A DNA stretch of 64,000 nt from Candidatus Heteroruminococcus faecigallinarum (GTDB lineage Bacteria; Bacillota; Clostridia; Oscillospirales; Ruminococcaceae), in NCBI GenBank assembly GCA_904387055.1, contig CAJFKV010000002.1:23770-87769 (forward strand), read 5' to 3'. The notes under the pieces are model-generated. The model made no database searches. It was not told the origin of the DNA and saw only the letters and a program-made list of their open reading frames with translations. Shown here one piece after another: positions 60,813-64,000 of the stretch. Position 1 is the first letter of the stretch, and the number at the start of each line of letters is the position of its first letter. The translations under genes were made by a program, and so were the position numbers.

Positions 60813-63125
60813 TTATACAGTCATCAGGATCAGCTTGCCTTCTTCGTCGGCCGTGACCTGCACGCCCTTGACCGATCCCTCGCCCTGCTCCACCAGCCGC
60901 AGGCAGATGACGTCCTCCACCTCCCGACGGACAATCCGCCGGATGTCCCGGGCGCCGCTGCGGTGGCCGTGGGCCTCCTTGGCAATGGCATCCAGTGCCT
61001 TTTGGTCGTACTGGAAGGTGATCCCCCGATCCTGGAGGGGCGCTTTCAGCTCCTCCAGCATGAGGGCGGCAATCTGGGCAAAGTCCTTTTCGTCCAGATC
61101 CCGGAAGACGACAATCTCGTCCACCCGGCCCAGGAACTCGGGCCGCAGGAACTGGCGCAGGCTCTTCATGGCGGAATCCCTGGCCTTTTCCCGGTTGTCC
61201 CGGCCAAAGCCCAGGGTGGCCACCGCCTGCTCGCTGCCCGCATTGGAGGTCATGACAATCACCGTATTGGCAAAGGAAACCGACCGGCCCTGGGCATCGG
61301 TAATCTTCCCCTCGTCCAGAATCTGGAGGAGGATGTTCATCACATCCGGGTGGGCCTTCTCGATCTCGTCAAAGAGGACCACCGAATAGGGGCGGCGGCG
61401 GACCTTCTCGGTCAGCTGGCCGGCCTCGTCGTACCCCACATACCCGGGGGGCGAGCCGATGATCCGGGACACCGAGAACTTCTCCATAAACTCCGACATA
61501 TCCAGCCGGATCAGGGGATCGGCGTCGTCAAAGAGCTCCCGGCTCAGGACCTTCACCAGCTCGGTTTTGCCCACGCCGGTGGGGCCCACAAAGATGAAGG
61601 AAGCGGGGCGGTCCCGGGAAGAGATGTTGACCCGGGAGCGGCGGATGGCTTTGGCCACCAGGGAAACCGCCTCGTCCTGGCCCACAATGTGGGCCTTGAG
61701 GGCTTCCTCCAGCTGGGCCACCTTCTTCATCTCGTTTTCCTGGATCTTGCTGGCCGGGATACCAGTCCACAGCTCGATCACCTTGGCCATGTCCTCCTCG
61801 GTCACCTGCACCCCCAGGGCCAGCGGCTCCACCTCCTTGAGGCGGGTGGACACCTGGAGCAGCTGGGCCTTGTCCTTGGCCAGCTGCTCGTAGTTGATCT
61901 CCAGGCCGCTCTGCTCGGTGTCCTCCACCTTGGTGCGCAGCTCCCGCAGCTGCCGGTTCAGCTGGTCGTATTCGGCCAGGTACTGGTTGCGCAGGGTGGC
62001 GCAGGAGCAGGCCTCGTCCAGCAGGTCGATGGCCTTGTCGGGCAGGAACCGGTCGTTGATATACCGCTCCGACAGGGTAACCGCCTTGCGGGCCAGCTCA
62101 TCGCTCACCTTGACCCGATGGAAGTCCTCGTAGTATTTCTTGACCCCCAGGATCACCTCCATCGCGTCGGCAATGGAGGGCTCGTTCACCGTCACCGGCT
62201 GGAACCGCCGCTCCAGGGCGGCGTCCTTCTCAATGTGCTTGCGGTACTCGTTAAAGGTGGTGGCGCCGATCACCTGCAGCTCCCCCCGGGAGAGGGCGGG
62301 CTTGAGGATATTGGCGGCGTTCATCGATCCTTCCGCGTCGCCGGCGCCCACCAGGTTGTGGATCTCGTCGATAAAGAGGATGGCGTTGCCGTGCTTCTTT
62401 ACATCCTCCACCAGCCCCTTGACCCGGCTTTCAAACTGCCCGCGGAACTGGGTTCCCGCCACCAGGGCGGTGAGGTCCAGCATAAAGAGCTCCTTCTCCT
62501 TCAGGCGGGGAGGCACATCCCCCGACGCCAGCCGCTGGGCCACCGCCTCGGCAATGGCGGTCTTGCCTACGCCCGGCTCGCCGATGAGGCAGGGGTTGTT
62601 CTTGGTGCGCCGGTTGAGGATCTGCATCACCCGGTAGATCTCCCGGTCCCGGCCCACCACCGTGTCCATCCGCCCTTCCGCCGCCTTGACGGTCAGGTTG
62701 TCGCAGTAGTTGTCCAGGAACTTGAACTTGGGCCGCTTTTCGCCGCCTCGTCCACTCTTGCCGGGGCCGGAATCCCCCTGCTTGGGCGGCTGGACGGTAA
62801 GGGGCGCGTCGCCCCCCTCCGGCTGCTCCGCCGGGGTCATGGCCCCGCCAAAAAAGTTCTGCAAAAAGGGAAAGGAGGTGGCGCCGCCGGGCTCAAAATC
62901 CCCGTCCTCCCCCGAGGCCCCCATCATATCGTTCATCTGCTGGCTCATGGCTTCCAGCTGGTCGTCGGTAAGGCCCATCTTTTCAATCAGATCGTTAATG
63001 GGGCCGATGCCCATCTCCTTGGCACACTGGAGGCACAGCCCCTCGTTAACCGACTGGCCGTTCTCCAGGCGGGTGAGAAAGATCACCGCTACCCGTTTTT
63101 TACATCTGCTGCACATCACATTCAT
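60813..63125 (-). CDS. clpE: ClpE-like AAA+ unfoldase with N-terminal zinc finger
   Basis: A 770-residue Hsp100 ATPase. The start has a zinc finger (Cys5-x2-Cys8 and Cys31-x2-Cys34), then a Gln/Asp/Gly-rich linker to about 150. AAA-1 has GEPGVGKT near 180; AAA-2 has [15 protein letters not shown] near 512 and [20 protein letters not shown] near 560. A coiled middle domain ([16 protein letters not shown]) separates them. ATLGFGRDN near 645 is in the place of the ClpP-docking loop. No Clp-N repeat domain is present, so ClpE fits better than ClpC. It unfolds proteins for ClpP. Start ATG 63125 after GGAGAG; TATACT lies about 75 bases upstream. Confidence 0.9.
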   Translation of the reverse strand: MNVMCSRCKKRVAVIFLTRLENGQSVNEGLCLQCAKEMGIGPINDLIEKMGLTDDQLEAMSQQMNDMMGASGEDGDFEPGGATSFPFLQNFFGGAMTPAEQPEGGDAPLTVQPPKQGDSGPGKSGRGGEKRPKFKFLDNYCDNLTVKAAEGRMDTVVGRDREIYRVMQILNRRTKNNPCLIGEPGVGKTAIAEAVAQRLASGDVPPRLKEKELFMLDLTALVAGTQFRGQFESRVKGLVEDVKKHGNAILFIDEIHNLVGAGDAEGSMNAANILKPALSRGELQVIGATTFNEYRKHIEKDAALERRFQPVTVNEPSIADAMEVILGVKKYYEDFHRVKVSDELARKAVTLSERYINDRFLPDKAIDLLDEACSCATLRNQYLAEYDQLNRQLRELRTKVEDTEQSGLEINYEQLAKDKAQLLQVSTRLKEVEPLALGVQVTEEDMAKVIELWTGIPASKIQENEMKKVAQLEEALKAHIVGQDEAVSLVAKAIRRSRVNISSRDRPASFIFVGPTGVGKTELVKVLSRELFDDADPLIRLDMSEFMEKFSVSRIIGSPPGYVGYDEAGQLTEKVRRRPYSVVLFDEIEKAHPDVMNILLQILDEGKITDAQGRSVSFANTVIVMTSNAGSEQAVATLGFGRDNREKARDSAMKSLRQFLRPEFLGRVDEIVVFRDLDEKDFAQIAALMLEELKAPLQDRGITFQYDQKALDAIAKEAHGHRSGARDIRRIVRREVEDVICLRLVEQGEGSVKGVQVTADEEGKLILMTV

Positions 63126-63264
63126 AAGGGTACTCTCCATTCTGCGGCCATAGCCGCCATGAAGGCACAGGGTCTGCACCCACTCCTCCACAGTAGTATA
63201 GTCTAATCTATGGTTATGAACCTGTTATGTCCAAAAGATTGCCTTGTAGAAAAAATTTTCCTGG

Positions 63265-63960
63265 TCAAAGCTGGAAAAACAAGATCTTGGAAAGGAGGCG
63301 GGTCTCCCGCAGAATCTCGTTGGACAGCCAGCTGCTCTCTCCCGCCGCCGCAATCACCAGGGAGGCCAGCATCCCCCCTACAAAAATCCAGACCACCCCT
63401 TCGGCGGCGCCCAACAGTCCCCCGCCCAAGCCGTTGAATCCGCCCAATACCGGCAGGTGGTTCACCTTTTGCAGGAGCCGTTCCAGTGTCCCTACCACAA
63501 AGGTGCAGACGAGGAAAAGGAGCAGAAAGATCACTGCCTGCAAAATGGTCACCACCACCGGCTGCACCGCCACCTGGGCGATGGATTCCCCCAGGGTGGC
63601 CGACCCGTCGGAGAGGGTTTCCACCACCTGCTGGGCCGCGTCGGTTTCCTCCTGGACGTCGGGAAGGAGCTGGCTTGGCAGGGTATTCATCATCTCCACA
63701 ATGGTGGTTACAATCGCTTCCCCATCTCCAAACTGGTCCAGCAGCTCTTCCAAATTATCGGCCACCACATCCACGCCGAAGTGGTCGATGATCTGCTCGT
63801 CTACATACTGTACCACCGGCTCCTCCAGGAAGTTGGTATAGACCCCTTGGGCAAGAGGGGTACAGAGCAGCAGTGCCACCACCAGGGAAGCCACCCGCCC
63901 CACCAGCCGCACCAACCCCGACAGCAGCCCCCGGTGCCATCCCAGCAGGATCATCACCAA
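63265..63960 (-). CDS. CvpA family membrane protein, start uncertain at window edge
   Basis: About 231 residues. It resembles CvpA/colicin V production proteins: LLGWHRGLLSGLVRLVGRVA at the start, helices near 20-40, 130-160 and 190-212, and the GGFNGLGGGLLGAAEGVVWI turn typical of the family. The central part (45-125) is a larger extracytoplasmic loop than usual. The first helix looks cut short from the TTG/GTG/ATG cluster at 63960-63954, and the frame stays open to the window end, so the true start may lie beyond it. Role unknown; it lies upstream of the ClpE-like gene. Confidence 0.65.
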   Translation of the reverse strand: MVMILLGWHRGLLSGLVRLVGRVASLVVALLLCTPLAQGVYTNFLEEPVVQYVDEQIIDHFGVDVVADNLEELLDQFGDGEAIVTTIVEMMNTLPSQLLPDVQEETDAAQQVVETLSDGSATLGESIAQVAVQPVVVTILQAVIFLLLFLVCTFVVGTLERLLQKVNHLPVLGGFNGLGGGLLGAAEGVVWIFVGGMLASLVIAAAGESSWLSNEILRETRLLSKILFFQL

Positions 63961-64000
63961 CCGTTCCAGGCTCTCCGGCTCACCGGAGAGGGCCAGGCCG

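Noticed and set aside
63263..63279. CtsR-like GGTCAAA-N3-GGAAAAA upstream of the ClpE-like gene
   Set aside because: The second half has two mismatches, and the site lies at the end of the CvpA-like gene, about 140 bases from the start and off the -10 element.

Overview
The window looks like core chromosome of a high-GC, spore-forming, anaerobic Clostridia member, most like the Oscillospiraceae (Flavonifractor/Lawsonibacter type). I infer this from a Gram-positive gene set (SecG, gdpP-rplI-dnaB and tilS-hpt-ftsH order, YmdB with SpoVS, Asp23 with a DAK2 kinase), sporulation genes (spoVS, sigK, a BofA-like gene), strong AGGAGG-type ribosome sites and GC-rich coding DNA. No rRNA, tRNA, CRISPR array or insertion sequence was found. 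The only mobile-looking stretch is an AT-richer cassette at about 36.1-39.7 kb.

Layout. 0-15 kb: mostly minus-strand units (DAK2 kinase, Asp23, an orphan peptide-binding lipoprotein, spoVS, ymdB, an SDR, a polar amino acid ABC importer, an RluA enzyme, ilvE, gdhA). Plus-strand rnpB has a textbook promoter and terminator and is followed by a DUF2508-BofA pair, a tandem GNAT and a Vat/CatB-like acetyltransferase with a possible leader peptide. 14-28 kb: minus-strand DUF3783, secG, a topoisomerase IV-like pair, and the long gdpP-rplI-dnaB-tilS-hpt-ftsH run. 27-33 kb: an ABM-domain protein, an NAD-type isocitrate/isopropylmalate dehydrogenase, a FadR-type regulator, nifS-iscU and rnhA. 33-36 kb: RNase J with a long GC-rich leader and a basic N-terminal tail, then a nicotinamidase.

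36-39.7 kb: accessory cassette with an RHH protein, a DUF6809-like protein, a TetR regulator, two unknown small proteins and a DUF1266 protein. 39.9-42.5 kb: a second beta-CASP nuclease and sigK. 42.6-49.1 kb: a TetR regulator divergent from a three-gene envelope operon (MMPL transporter, a four-repeat secreted protein, a secreted heptad coiled-coil protein). 49.2-55 kb: an M24 peptidase, then a probable methionine-use module: an NhaC/MetT-like transporter, a LysR regulator with a clear T-N11-A box, and methionine gamma-lyase. 55-55.8 kb: a THF riboswitch with an attenuator in front of folT. 55.8-64 kb: minus-strand RsuA-type synthase, an ABC export system (ATPase, membrane-anchored CARDB-like protein, MacB-type permease), a ClpE-like unfoldase and a CvpA-like protein.

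Working together: the ABC importer, gdhA, ilvE and methionine gamma-lyase fit an amino-acid-fermenting life. nifS-iscU supply iron-sulfur clusters. RNase J, the second beta-CASP nuclease and rnpB serve RNA processing. The MMPL operon and the ABC-CARDB operon are the best candidates for poorly described envelope systems, and the DUF1266 cassette is the best candidate for an undescribed accessory system.
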